Below are positions 1 to 11,300 of a stretch of DNA of 64,000 nt, in pieces; the stretch's first letter is position 1, and each line of letters begins with the position of its first letter. The notes beneath the pieces were generated by a model. That model saw only the letters and a program-made list of their open reading frames with translations. It was not told where the DNA came from and did not search any database. The translations under genes and the position numbers were made by a program. Source of the DNA: Zoroaster sp. YZ-2022 (taxonomy: Eukaryota > Echinodermata > Asteroidea > Forcipulatida > Zoroasteridae); NCBI GenBank assembly GCA_029582265.1, contig CM055827.1, positions 5,714,471 to 5,778,470 of the forward strand, written 5' to 3'.

Positions 1-378
1 TTACGGTACATTGTTTTTTTAAAGTTTTTTTTTACAGTTGACAGAGTGTAGCATTTGTCCTCCTTAATCGAATGGAAACAAGTGGTAATTTCAACAGCAA
101 CAAAGGGTGATTTTGAGTGCAAAATTGACTTGGAGTTTTTAAGTATCGCTGATTTCAAAGTTCATCTCATACTGTCATAGTTGTTTTCCCGGGTCCGGAT
201 TTTTCGTAGATCTAAACGATTTTTAGTTTAAATTAATCTTACTTTAGTTATTGTTCCAGATAGTCATTTATGACAGACATGGCGCATTATAAATGTACAC
301 CACTATTATTATTATAAACATGTTTTAACTAAAAAATAATTGTAAAACAATTGCACAAAAAATTAAAAATTATCTACT

Positions 379-945
379 CTACATGGACATGGTGTCCATG
401 TAGCATAGGTATTTGGGAAAAAAGGGTTAAGTCAAAATTTTAGTCTGAGTAAGTCTAGCATTATATAACAATACATGACTAGTGTATGTTTTAACAAACT
501 GATGTGATGCTATGATTAAACTTTTCTTTAAAGAGGGACAATTAGACAACATTTCAACAATGTATACCTACACTACATGGACACCGTGTCCATGTAGCAT
601 AGGTATTGGGAAAATGGTTTGCACAGATGTGTAATTTTAGTCAGAGTAAGTTTCTATAACCATAGAACATGACTAGTGTATATTTTAACAAACTGATGGG
701 ATGCTATGATTAAAACTTCTTTGAAGGGGGACAATAGACAAAGATTTCTACATTATATACCTATGCTACATGGACACGGTGTCCATGTAGCAATAGGTAT
801 TTGGAAAAAGAGGTACTCATAATATCTGATTTTAGTCTGAGCAAGTCTTTATTGTTATATAACATGACTAGTGTATGCTTTTAACAAACTGATGGGATTC
901 TATGATTCACATTTTCTTTAAAGAGGAACATGTAACAGAATTTCA
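379..945. repeat. 194-bp tandem array, each unit with a perfect hairpin
   Basis: Three head-to-tail units start at 379, 573 and 766. Each begins with a short palindrome of the form CTACATGGACAC / GTGTCCATGTAG and continues with shared sequence including ACATGACTAGTGTAT and AACAAACTGATG. The third unit decays near 945. A lone right half of the palindrome reappears at 1141-1165, so the array may once have been longer or the palindrome may be an element end. Confidence 0.8.
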
Positions 946-1369
946 AGTAATTATTGCCAATTTTTTTTTTTAAACTGTCAAAAAAGCTCAATTGTCATGT
1001 CTTGTTAGGGTATTAAGTGGTCAATAATAGTAATGTTAGTTTTATGTTATTATTACACTCCCCTGAAATGGTTATTAAACATTGGATAAAGTTGGAATAT
1101 GATGAACTGTTTACAAAATAAAACACAAGAAATATGACAAAGGTGTCCATGTAGCATAGGTATTTTCACCAGCGTCAGTCTCTCATTGAACAAGGATCAC
1201 TGATGATCAGGAAACAATCGGCAATAATGTGTTTTGATTTTTCTTAAATGAATATTTGGAGAAACTAAAAATGGTAAAATGATATAAATATATTGATTTT
1301 GAAAATTCAACCCTTATGTCACACTTTGTGCCCCAACTTCATGGAGTGACCCACATGCGTGTATTTCAT

Positions 1370-1719
1370 CGCCAAACATATATCGCGATTATTTTTTCAT
1401 TCACGCATGATTGCTTTAGAGCCAATAACTACAGGTATGTACCCCTCTGCAAGTGTCACAATAAATCGCAAATTTGTTTGCAGAGCGTGTATGTACTTGG
1501 CTTTTGTTTCTCACTTCCAAAAGCTGAAAAGACTTCTAATTTTGTTTCCATGGAATTTCTGACTTGACTCACAACAGCATTTTTTTTTAATTGCGATATA
1601 TTTTTTAAAATCGCGATACATTTTTTAAATCGAGATTTGCCGATATCTTGATAAATTAAAAAGGTTCTCGATATCGTAATCGAACAAAAAAAGATATTAT
1701 CGTGTTATCGCCCAAGCTT
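1370..1719 (-). mobile_element. truncated copy of the AAGCTTGGGCGATA inverted-repeat element
   Basis: This is homologous, in reverse orientation, to the full element at 10895-11399. It shares the TATCGCCCAAGCTT end at 1706-1719, the block around the CATGATTGCTTTAGAGCCAA motif, and the TTTTCAGC-type block around 1500-1560. The other inverted repeat is missing, so the copy is truncated. Confidence 0.75.
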
Positions 1720-1865
1720 AATCAAAACCAAAATATGCACGATGTACCTACGCTGTAACCATAGTAACGTGTGTGTGTCAGCACGTGCATCATGCGATGA
1801 TAAGCGTGTCTTATTTTATTAATTTCTTTCTGTAAACTGGGACTGGGAATCATAGTATTAGCCAG

Positions 1866-2175
1866 AGGGGTGTCTTGGTGTCTTGTGGACACCCCGTTTC
1901 CATTCTGGACATCCCCGTTTCCATTCTGGACACCCCCGTTTCCATTCTGGACACCCCGTTTCCGTTCTGGACACCCTGTTTCCGTTCTGGACACCCCGTT
2001 TCCATTCTGGACAACCCGTTTCAATTCCAGACAACCCGTTTCAATTCTGGACAACCCGTTTCAATTCTGGACACCCTATTTCATTTACATGTAAAAGTAT
2101 TGTAAGTGAACAATTTGGGACACCCTGTTTTGAAACTTCCAGCAAACTTCCACCCTGTTTCTAAATCCTGGCTAA
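1866..2175 (+). repeat. dispersed element copy with internal 20-bp minisatellite
   Basis: About ten copies of a 20-bp unit (GGACACCCCGTTTCCATTCT and variants) fill 1889-2085. The flanks (GAGGGGTGTCTTGGTGTC on the left; TACATGTAAAAGTATTGTAA and CTAAATCCTGGCTAA on the right) match dispersed copies at 57000-57143 and, inverted, at 25055-25207. Those copies lack the array, so the minisatellite is an expansion inside one copy of a dispersed repeat. Confidence 0.8.
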
Positions 2176-2264
2176 CACCTTGCTGGGAATAATATCAACA
2201 ACAAAAAATGGAAGACTTCAAACTGATTTGTGTTTTTTTTTTTCTTATCTCCATGTTGGAACAG

Positions 2265-2398
2265 ATTGAAAAAGAAATTGGAACACACATGGAAGAAGAT
2301 GGTTCACGATGGGGACACGGTGTCTGTTCACAGACCCAGCTTCTACGCCTCGCGCTTTCAAGAATTCATGTCTAAATCTGTCTTCAGGAGATTACCAC
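2265..2398 (+). CDS. internal exon A of an unrecognised + strand gene
   Basis: This is the first visible exon of a four-exon chain. A long T-rich tract and AG acceptor precede 2265, and a GTAAGT donor follows 2398. It begins with the last base of a split codon, carries 44 full codons and leaves one base over. The peptide is basic, starting [17 protein letters not shown] and including [14 protein letters not shown], with the look of a conserved segment rather than repeat translation. I do not recognise the family. It could be the membrane-proximal or juxta-domain part of a larger protein whose upstream exons are off the window. The other two frames close quickly. Confidence 0.6.
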
Positions 2399-5300
2399 GT
2401 AAGTTGAGACGAAGGTCCCCGCTAGGCGTCCCCTGCCTCAAAAGGTTTGGAGAGTAATCCCCCCCCCCCCCCAAAAAAAAGGTTTAACCATAAAGTTGAA
2501 TTGTTTAGTTTTTATGATGCTCTAGTGTGTCAGGATTGTTGAGATAACTTGAATTCATGTTATGCTGAGGGTCAGTTTTAAAGGTATGATACATCATTTT
2601 TTTTTTTTTTTTGAAGAATGCATTCATTCCAATCAGCAAGTTTTCGAAATGCACATCATAAAACTAACCTTTTGAAAATTTCATCAAAATCGGTGTTCAC
2701 GTTTTCAAGAAAACGGCGAATAACGGTTTCTATTTTATTCATTATTTTGTGCATGTTCATATTGTGTTAATTTCGATTGTTGCAATCGAAATCAGCTGTT
2801 GTGTTTTTGTAGATCTTCATATAGAATTTTCTCGAAGATGACTGCGTTTCAGACGGAAATATTTCTTAGGGCGATTGGTACAAGTATCACCTTTCTAAAC
2901 ATTTGGCTTTCAGATTGAAACTTGTCAAACGTTTTTTTTTATCATTACCAAAGCTACATCATACCATTAAAGATGGCCCCTCAATGGCCTGACCCTATCG
3001 GCATCTGCAGCATTGTGACAAATGACCTTTGTCACTTTGACCTTTCCTAAGGTCATTTGAAGATGAAAATCTGAAAATGGGGTCCCTGATGTCTGAAGAC
3101 TGACAGAAGAGGGCCCTAGAAATTAGTGACTAGCAAGTGCTGGTTTTGAGTGTTACCTTTGTGCAAATTATCTCCTGTTATTGCATGAGAAAATACCTTT
3201 TGGAGTTCAGAGGTTTACTGGTTTTGTTTCCAATAATTCACCTTTTGTTGGTTATGCTTCTACCGCTAACAATTGAAGTGTGATTTATTTGAAGTGTCAA
3301 ACATTGTTTTTATGTTGTGTTATTAAACTTTAAAAAAATCATCTTTTTTTATCAATGTAAGGCTCAACCAATTTATGCCTCCGAGGAAAACATTCAAGAA
3401 ATTTTTATTTTTTTATTTTTTAAGAGGCCAAAATGTACTGGAATTACCGGATTTATTTTCTTGGCAGCTGTTTTTATCTGCTCTGTGCGTGATCTGTTGA
3501 GGGCGCCCTTCATGCAAACATCAGCTTGTTGACAGACATTAGCATGGCGTTGGTTCGACTCCATTGATTCCATTTACAATCAATCGTTAACGGTTACAAT
3601 TGTTAGCGTAAACGGACTGTGTACAATCTGTGCCACAAAGTGCCCTGAACATGGAAGACTGGAAGTATTTTTCACCAGTAGATATGTAGACCAGCGATAT
3701 GCACAGAACGTTTATCGCTGATAAATGTTGATAACTGTCTTCACTTGGTGGATCACTTGGCCAGGATTCGAACCCGCATTCTGGAAACTCGATCATTGGA
3801 GCAATGAAACTAGAGTTTTTATAACCAAATTCTGGACACTTTAACCAGTTCGCACCGGGAATAAAAAAGTTTTTCCGAACCCCGTGGCGGGTTTATTTTT
3901 ACCGCACAAACACGACCAATGGTGCTCACCAGAGCGTGACCGGGGAGACCGCGTCTTCCACCGTATGCTTATGGCTCGTTGCCACGTCGACCGGGAATCT
4001 ATACAAATATTCCCGAGAATCCTGTGGCGTGTTTAGACACTCTCCGATCTGCTGTCCAAAAAAATTTGCGTGTATACACGGCCTCCGATGCGAACTGGTT
4101 AAAATGAGTGCAACATAGACATTTATCGTGCTGAAGACATGTTGTTTTTATTCCAAACAAATCCGTCTGACCAAATCGAGGCTGGATGGAAAATAGTCTG
4201 GCCCCATTTTGTGTATTGGGAAGCAGTGCTTGTTATCATACATGTGTACTGGTTAACCAGACAAAGATGACAATATAGTGTTAAAGGTCTGATGCCTTTT
4301 CACAGAGCTGCTAAGAAGAAAATTATGCTAAGCAAATATGTTTGCTAAGCGTTATAAAACAGACTACCAGTCAAAATGCATACATTTTGTATGAAAGTTT
4401 GGCTGGTAATCGAAAAAAACTACTTAGCAAAATTTTCCGGTAAGCAATTTTTTTTCTGGTTAGCAGCTGTATGAAATCAGGTTCTGGTAGAATTGTCATC
4501 ATTTTGAAAATATAAAAATATTCTAGGATATTTATTGGTTGAGCTTTAAGTGAGTCGCCCGTCTTCAGTTTAAGTTTATTTCATCTCATTTTCGTGTGCT
4601 TTCTTTCTTTTGTTCCCCCCCTTTGATGCTACTGACCTGTATTGATTGCATGAGTGATGAGTAACCCAATACGATTCTTGTATACATGGTAAAAACCTCC
4701 AAGCAAGCAGTTTCATTCTCCTTCACACATTCACAATATTTTTATTCTTTCATCTTCATCTTTTTTGGGGTTCATTTTGTCCATCCTTTTAACACTTCAG
4801 TGAGATTTTATCCATTATACATGTATATTAGTATTTGGATCAAGGTATCATCACCTTTCTTGGATAAATGGTTTTTTTCTACATGTACGTCTACCATGCT
4901 CGATATGCGGCAGAGTGTCACTCCCCCCCCCCCCAAATGTCCCTATACACTAACACACTGTTCTATTGTTAACGGACCCCCCCCCCCCCGAAATCCTCTA
5001 AAGAATTCCTAAGATTCCTGGAACACAATGAAGACACAATGGGAGGGGGGGTGCACTCTGCCGCATATCCAGCATCATATGCATGTACATGTATGGGTTC
5101 ATGGTCTGTTGTGTAGGTACATGTATATGGATGGGGATGGGTCTATTTTTATATATTGGGTTAGGGTCAACTTGGGTTGCCGTTAGGGTTGACTTGGGTT
5201 GCCGTTAGGTTGACTTGGGTTGCCGTTAGGTTGACTTGGGTTGCCGTTAGGATGACTTGGGTTGCCGTTAGGATGACTTGGGTTGCCGTTAGGATGACTT

Positions 5301-8300
5301 GAGTTGCCGTAAGGATGACTTGGGTTGCCGTTAGGATGACTTGGGTTGCCGTTAGGATGACTTGGGTTGCCGTTAGGTTGACTTGGGTTGCCGTTAGGAT
5401 GACTTGGGTTGCCGTTAGGTCGACTTGGGTTGCCGTTAGGGTTGACTTGGGTTGCCGTTAGGATGACTTGGGTTGCCGTTAGGTTGACTTGGGTTGCCGT
5501 TAGGATGACTTGGGTTGCCGTTAGGTTGACTTGGGTTGCCGTTAGGATGACTTGAGTTGCCGTAAGGATGACTTGGGTTGCCGTTAGGTTGACTTGGGTT
5601 GCCGTTAGGTTGACTTGGGTTGCCGTTAGGATGACTTGGGTTGCCGTTAGGTTGACTTGGGCTAGGTTGACTTGGTCTAGGTTGACTTGGGTTAATAAGG
5701 TTGACTTGGGTTAATAAGGTTTGTTGTGTGTTGCATTTGGATATTGGGTTGAGTGGGTTAGGTTAGTTTTCTTCAGTAATTTGGGGGTTTTTGGTAAAAA
5801 AATTACCGATTTGGGGGTAAAAATCAACACTAGAGAAAATGCAAAAAATAATACATTTTGCTAAAAGTCTCTGCTTCATTAGATTTCTCTTGTACTTTTA
5901 AAGGTTTTATTTGGTTTCTAAAAAAAAAATCATTGGTGGCTTTTCTTTTTGTTAATTTGTAATCAATTCATTTTGGTTTTTCACGGTCATTTGTGTAATG
6001 TGGAACATAAGGTGAAGGTACAGATGTTATTTGAATACGCTCATGCCATGCATGAATGGGTAGCTGATAAAGATAAATTACCCTTGCCTGTCTCTGTAGA
6101 GAGCGCTTAACACCTGCATATATCAGAACCCATTATATATATATATAGAGAGAGAGAGAGAGAATAGTGACATAACAATCTGGACTCGAAATAGACTGAT
6201 AATGTTAGGGTGCACATGGGAATTGTTAAACGATCTAATCCAGTGGTTGTCTGTAAAGTGCCTATTATGTGATGTTTGGATGTGTTTTTGCTCCTTTGGT
6301 GAGGGCAGTCATAATGCATGCCATTCACTGACTAGAGAGATATACGAAGTCGCGTATCAGGGTAGCAGTGTGTGGAGAATTGTTCACTCATTTTTAATGC
6401 CCATTATTCACTACATGAATTGGCAATCTTGAAAAACATTAAATGGCACAGTTTTACATAAAACTCACTTGATGTAAAGTCCACAATGGTTATCAAACAC
6501 CTCTTATCGTATTGCTGTCTCGTTTGTAAATGTTTTCCAGAAATTTGTGAAGTAAATTTCTGAAGTGAATTGATATCATCCGACAACAGAAATTCCACGT
6601 TGCCAGGAGTGAAAAACGAAAGATCTTGAATGCATTTGCAATATTTTCTTGTTAAGGGCACAATGAAATAAGCTGAAACTTTCACAGGTTGGTTTCTATG
6701 CGTATGTCTTGATTCTTATAAAATATGGATGTATTTACAGACATTTGACCTTCAGTATATACTGGCTTGATGTGACATTTCTTGCTTAGAGGTTTGTTTG
6801 CAGGTTGATAATAACTGTATTTTTATTTTTTTATTATTTTTTTATAACCATCTTTATAGAGGGTAAACCATCCAGTACAGCTTTGGGACTCTCATATATA
6901 CTACTCAAAACAATTTAGGGAACACCGGAATAATCTCAGTTGAAGCAAGATCATTTATTTCAGATAAACACAATGTTTCACAGAATTGATGAGAAACAAC
7001 TGCACAATGAAACAGATGATAAAGGATGCATGTAGTGATTACATATTTCATGACATGACTACTGAAAGAGAGAGGGGGTTGCAAATGAAAATCCCGGTTC
7101 AGGGAACATTTCAAACCTATTTGATGTTAAAAATCCGGTGTTCCCTAAATTGTTTTGAGTAGTATATAAAAATACATCAAGATAGAATCAAGATAGAATA
7201 AAAAACTACAATACATACAGTGACAAGACTTTAAAAAATGTACCCTCAACGAATGAGTAAAAAAAAAAAGGCACCAAAAAAATAATAATAAAGTAGATAA
7301 ATAGGCACCTTTAAAACCACAGCTCATGGATAGGTATGGTCAGTTTTTTATAATAGGTTTAACTTCACTCACTCTAACATGGTTGATTTTGAAACATAAC
7401 ACAAACATGGTCTCAGTTGGCCAAACCACCCTGGCCCCAATTTCACAGAGCAGCTCGGCAGCCGATTGGATGTGCTTACTCTCCGTTTATTTTTTGTTAT
7501 TTCAAAGGGCTCTTAAGTTACCATTAAGCATAGAAAAAATGCCTGGTAACTTGTCAGTTGTTATTGCGAGCAAATCAGTGATGCAGAGCCATGGTAACCT
7601 GTAAAATAAGCAGATTTTATTTGCTAAAGACAGAAAAAAAACTGCTTTACTAGCAGCTCTATGAAATTGACCCCAGGGGTCAATGTCACAGATGCTAAGC
7701 AGAGACTTTTGCTTAGCGATGTGAAACAGACTACCAGCCAAAAATACACACGTTTCAGTTTGAAAGTTTAGCTGGTAACCAAATAAATCTGCTAAGCAAA
7801 TTTTTCTGGTAAGTGGCTCTATGAAATTGGGCCCTGGTGTTTTCCAGTGGAACTTTGTGTACAATATGGGGATTGATGACCCCCTCTTCTCCTGCACACT
7901 AACCTTTGACCTTTGCCTTTTACCCTTTGACCTTAAACAGCCCCTGAACACTTTAGGATTCACCCATTGTTTGTGTTCCTCATGGGCACTGTAATCAGAT
8001 ATTAACCAAACCCTTGAAAACATTGTCACAGAAGTGACCCGGCTATTTTGTTAGCATATGAATATGAGAAGCATTAATATCTAACGCATTAACCACACGT
8101 AGTCACCATAGGCGCTGGAAGTTAAGAGCAAGAGGATGAACATTCTTCCTTTCAAAAGTTTAGATTTTTTTTTCCCTTTCCAAATTTTCCCTGAAAGGAA
8201 AAATACAACATTGATAACTATATGATTAGAAAATCATTCTAACAAAGATTTTGGCTGAAGTACATATGCTCTCATTCCAGAGAAAATGCCAACACATATG

Positions 8301-11300
8301 TGCACATGTCAGTTTCACATGCCTGTTAGTTTTATTCAAAGAGAGTAATCATACCCACAGAAGCAGTTTTGCCAACATGACCATTGTTGTACCTTTCCTT
8401 GATTCAAAGTTGTAAAAAAATATATATTGTACATGTTATCTTGAAAATTCCAGGACTATAATGTTCACAATGCCCCGATATTTCGAGAATTCTCCAGCGC
8501 CTTTGAGTCTGACCTTGATAGCAAAACATTTATTTAAAGAATCATTGCCCCTGTTTGTTTGTTTTCCCGCCCATGATTCCCTGCAATTTTTTTGTTTTAA
8601 TCAGAAATCTGAAAAATTAAAAATTTTCTTCATAAGAAAGGAAGACAAAATACTTTAAAATGACAAATTTCACCCCTAAAAATGTTCTAAAATATATTTA
8701 GGATGGTCCCTGTCATAAATTTAGGCCTGTGATTTCTCAGGATTTTTCCTGATTTCAGGATTTTGTACAAGTCTCCCTTTGCCTAAAAAGTTTCTTGAAA
8801 GAAGAGAAGTAGCCACCAAGGAAAGAAAGAAGTAGCCTGTATTGTGTCCAAACCTCTAGTCTCTTGCTTGTGGGGGTGTGGAGAGTCTGCAAATCTTCCA
8901 AAATTAAACATCCAGGAGGTTCAGGGGGGCTTCGTCCTCTAGACCAAAGGGAGACCCTGGCCTGCTACCCATTTTTAAGGATTTTTTACTTGTGTCAAAT
9001 TACACCCCTGATAAATTCTTTTAAGCACTTACTAATGAACCATGCTTTTGGGGGGAAAATTTGTGAAATATTTCATTTGAAATTATTTACTTTCTTTCTT
9101 TCGGGAAAATACAATTTTTCAGATTAAAAAACAATTAATATTCCCATTCCCCCTCCCCCTCCCCCTCCCTTAATGTGATTATTTTAATTGGAACAGAAAT
9201 ATAATTATACTTTGTACCTGCTATGAAATCATTTTAAATTATTTTTTGTTAATTTATTTTTTACTCAAATTCTTTTTAGTTTTATTTTTGTCAATGTTTT
9301 GATTTGGATTTTAATGGTTTTTTTCCGGGGGTAGTTTTTGATTTAGTTTGCAAAGATTTTCATTTCGTTCCGTTAAGGGTTATTTGCATTTTTTTTTTTC
9401 AGGATCTTTTGTCTTGTTTTTGTTATTTTCTTGTTTGTTTTGTATAGGAATCTTTTAAGGTACCAATATTTATTCTGAGGGCCTAGGAACCAACTTCCTA
9501 ATGATATTTGCCATTATGTCTTCAGGTAGTGTTTCAAAGATGGCCTCTGCACAAGGCAACAAAAAGTCTCTGGTTTTTGGTTTCCGCACGCATCACCTCA
9601 GACCCGCATGTCGGCATTTTTAGTTTTCTTTTTATTTGCTATGAAATGATGCCCAATTGCAGCCACAATTGCTGGATCACTTGGAATTCTGGCGTGCTGT
9701 GTTTTAAAACGACTTTTTTCAAATAGGAGTATGAACATTTGTCTGATTTGTGAGGTCTCTCTTAGCCACCATACTTTTGTGTATGGGAAATTTGGTCTGG
9801 TTCCAATAACTCTGCGTATACATGTGTCACATATTTCACTGGTTGACGCAAAAAAAAATTACCAAAAAAAAAGCGCATCACTGCACTGATTTTGAAGCCA
9901 ACCTATGACCAGAAACCAGACACTTTTTTTTTTGGCCTAAAAGATGTTTATTGTTTTTGTTTTTTCTGCATATGCAAATTGCATGTTAGAAATTAATAAA
10001 GTGTAGTATTTAGGTTCATATTTGTTTTTGAAGTTTCCAAATTGTTAAATGTTCACTGTGTATGTTTCCTTTTCCTGCAGCTTCCAAACATTCTCCCTCT
10101 AAACGAAGAGGTTTTAATTACACTCCATCAGTAGGGGGCAGCAGACCGAGAGCGCGTACGGTCCCGGCAGAGCCAAGCGATAACCAACGGGGCAATCTGA
10201 CACACGGGAGCAGTATGTCAGCAACGTTAGAAGCGGGTGGGTCCTTATCACAAGAAGTTAAAGGTCAGCCTAAAGATTTGATAGATATCAGGTCTGTGAT
10301 TTATCAGGATTCTTCCCGATTTCAAGATTTTTTTTTATAAATCTCCCTTTGCCTCAATAATTTCTTGAAAGAAGAGAAGTAGCCACCCACCAAGGAATGA
10401 AAGAAGTAGTCTGTATTGTGTCCAAACCTCTAGTTTCTTGGTGGTGGGGATGTGGAGAGTCTGTAAATCCTCCAAAATTAAATATCCAGGAGGTTCAGGT
10501 GGGCTTTGTCCTCGAGACTAAAGGCCCACCACCTTTTTTTCAGGATTTTTTTACTTTTGTCCAATCACACCTCTGAGATATTTTCTTTTTCATTTATTAA
10601 TTTCACAGATTAGAAGTTGCATACCGGTCGATTCAAAACAATTTTAACATCCCATACAAATTCACATATAAAAACAGAGCTAACAGTAAAGATAAACGAC
10701 AATAGCCACAAGCCAGACAAAAATAGTAGGATTGGAAATTAAGTGAACTAAGTCACTGTTAGTAAGGGGCTTGCTCTGCCGAACTGGCCAAGGTATCTGT
10801 ACATGTATACAGGTCCATGCACATGGAATGGCACTGTATTGTCCATGCTGGGATTCGATCCCAAGGTCTTGTGATTGTGAGACTCTTCTGAACTAAGCTT
10901 GGGCGATAACACGATAATCTCGAATATCATGATACCTTTTTTTTATTCGATTGCGATATCGAGAACCTTTTTAAGTTATCGAGATGTCGGCAAGTTGCGA
11001 TTAAAAAAAATGTATCATTTAAGTTATCGAGATGTCGGCAAGTTGCGATTAAAAAAAAAGGAACATTTAAGTTATCGAGATGTCGGCAAGTTGCGATTTA
11101 AAAAAATCGCCATTGTGAGTCAAGTCAGAAATTTCATGGAAACAAATTTAGAACAGTCTTTTCAGCTTTTGGAAGTGAGAAACAAAAGCGAGCTGTGCCT
11201 ACTTCAGAAGTACATACACCCTATGATCTGCAAATGAATTTGCAATTTATTGTGACGCTTGTAGAGGGGCACATACCTGTGGTTATTGGCTCTAAAGCAA

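Larger units (their letters stand above)
1..2264. other. intron or upstream region of the + strand gene, repeat-filled
   Basis: I see no coding exon here. It holds a hairpin-bearing 194-bp tandem array (about 379-945), a further half-copy of that hairpin at 1141-1165, a truncated inverted-repeat element (1370-1719) and a dispersed element carrying a 20-bp minisatellite (1866-2175). The short open frames at 1316-1567 and 1870-2164 lie entirely inside these repeats. Confidence 0.6.
2399..10080 (+). other. 7.7-kb intron of the unrecognised gene
   Basis: No further exon is convincing between the donor at 2399 and the acceptor ending at 10080. The intron contains homopolymer C runs (2461-2471, 4921-4934, 4979-4989), an inverted-repeat element (3840-4103), TAAGCA-family copies (4287-4489, 7433-7676, 7676-7843), a 21-bp minisatellite (5164-5700), a TA/GA microsatellite (6134-6164), a mariner-like element (6899-7166) and two other dispersed elements (8724-9010, 9558-9937). 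The stretch 2600-3480 has no repeat structure I can name. Confidence 0.6.

Noticed and set aside
3740..3790. B-box-like GGTTCGAATCC on the minus strand
   Set aside because: It is an isolated box without a cloverleaf, most likely a SINE remnant.
5164..5700. Telomere-like array (TTAGG motif in every unit)
   Set aside because: The full period is 21 bp (TTGCCGTTAGGTTGACTTGGG). TTAGG is only part of the unit, so this is an ordinary minisatellite.
7502..8029. 175-codon minus-strand open frame
   Set aside because: It covers two TAAGCA-family elements and intron sequence. There is no domain and no splice context.
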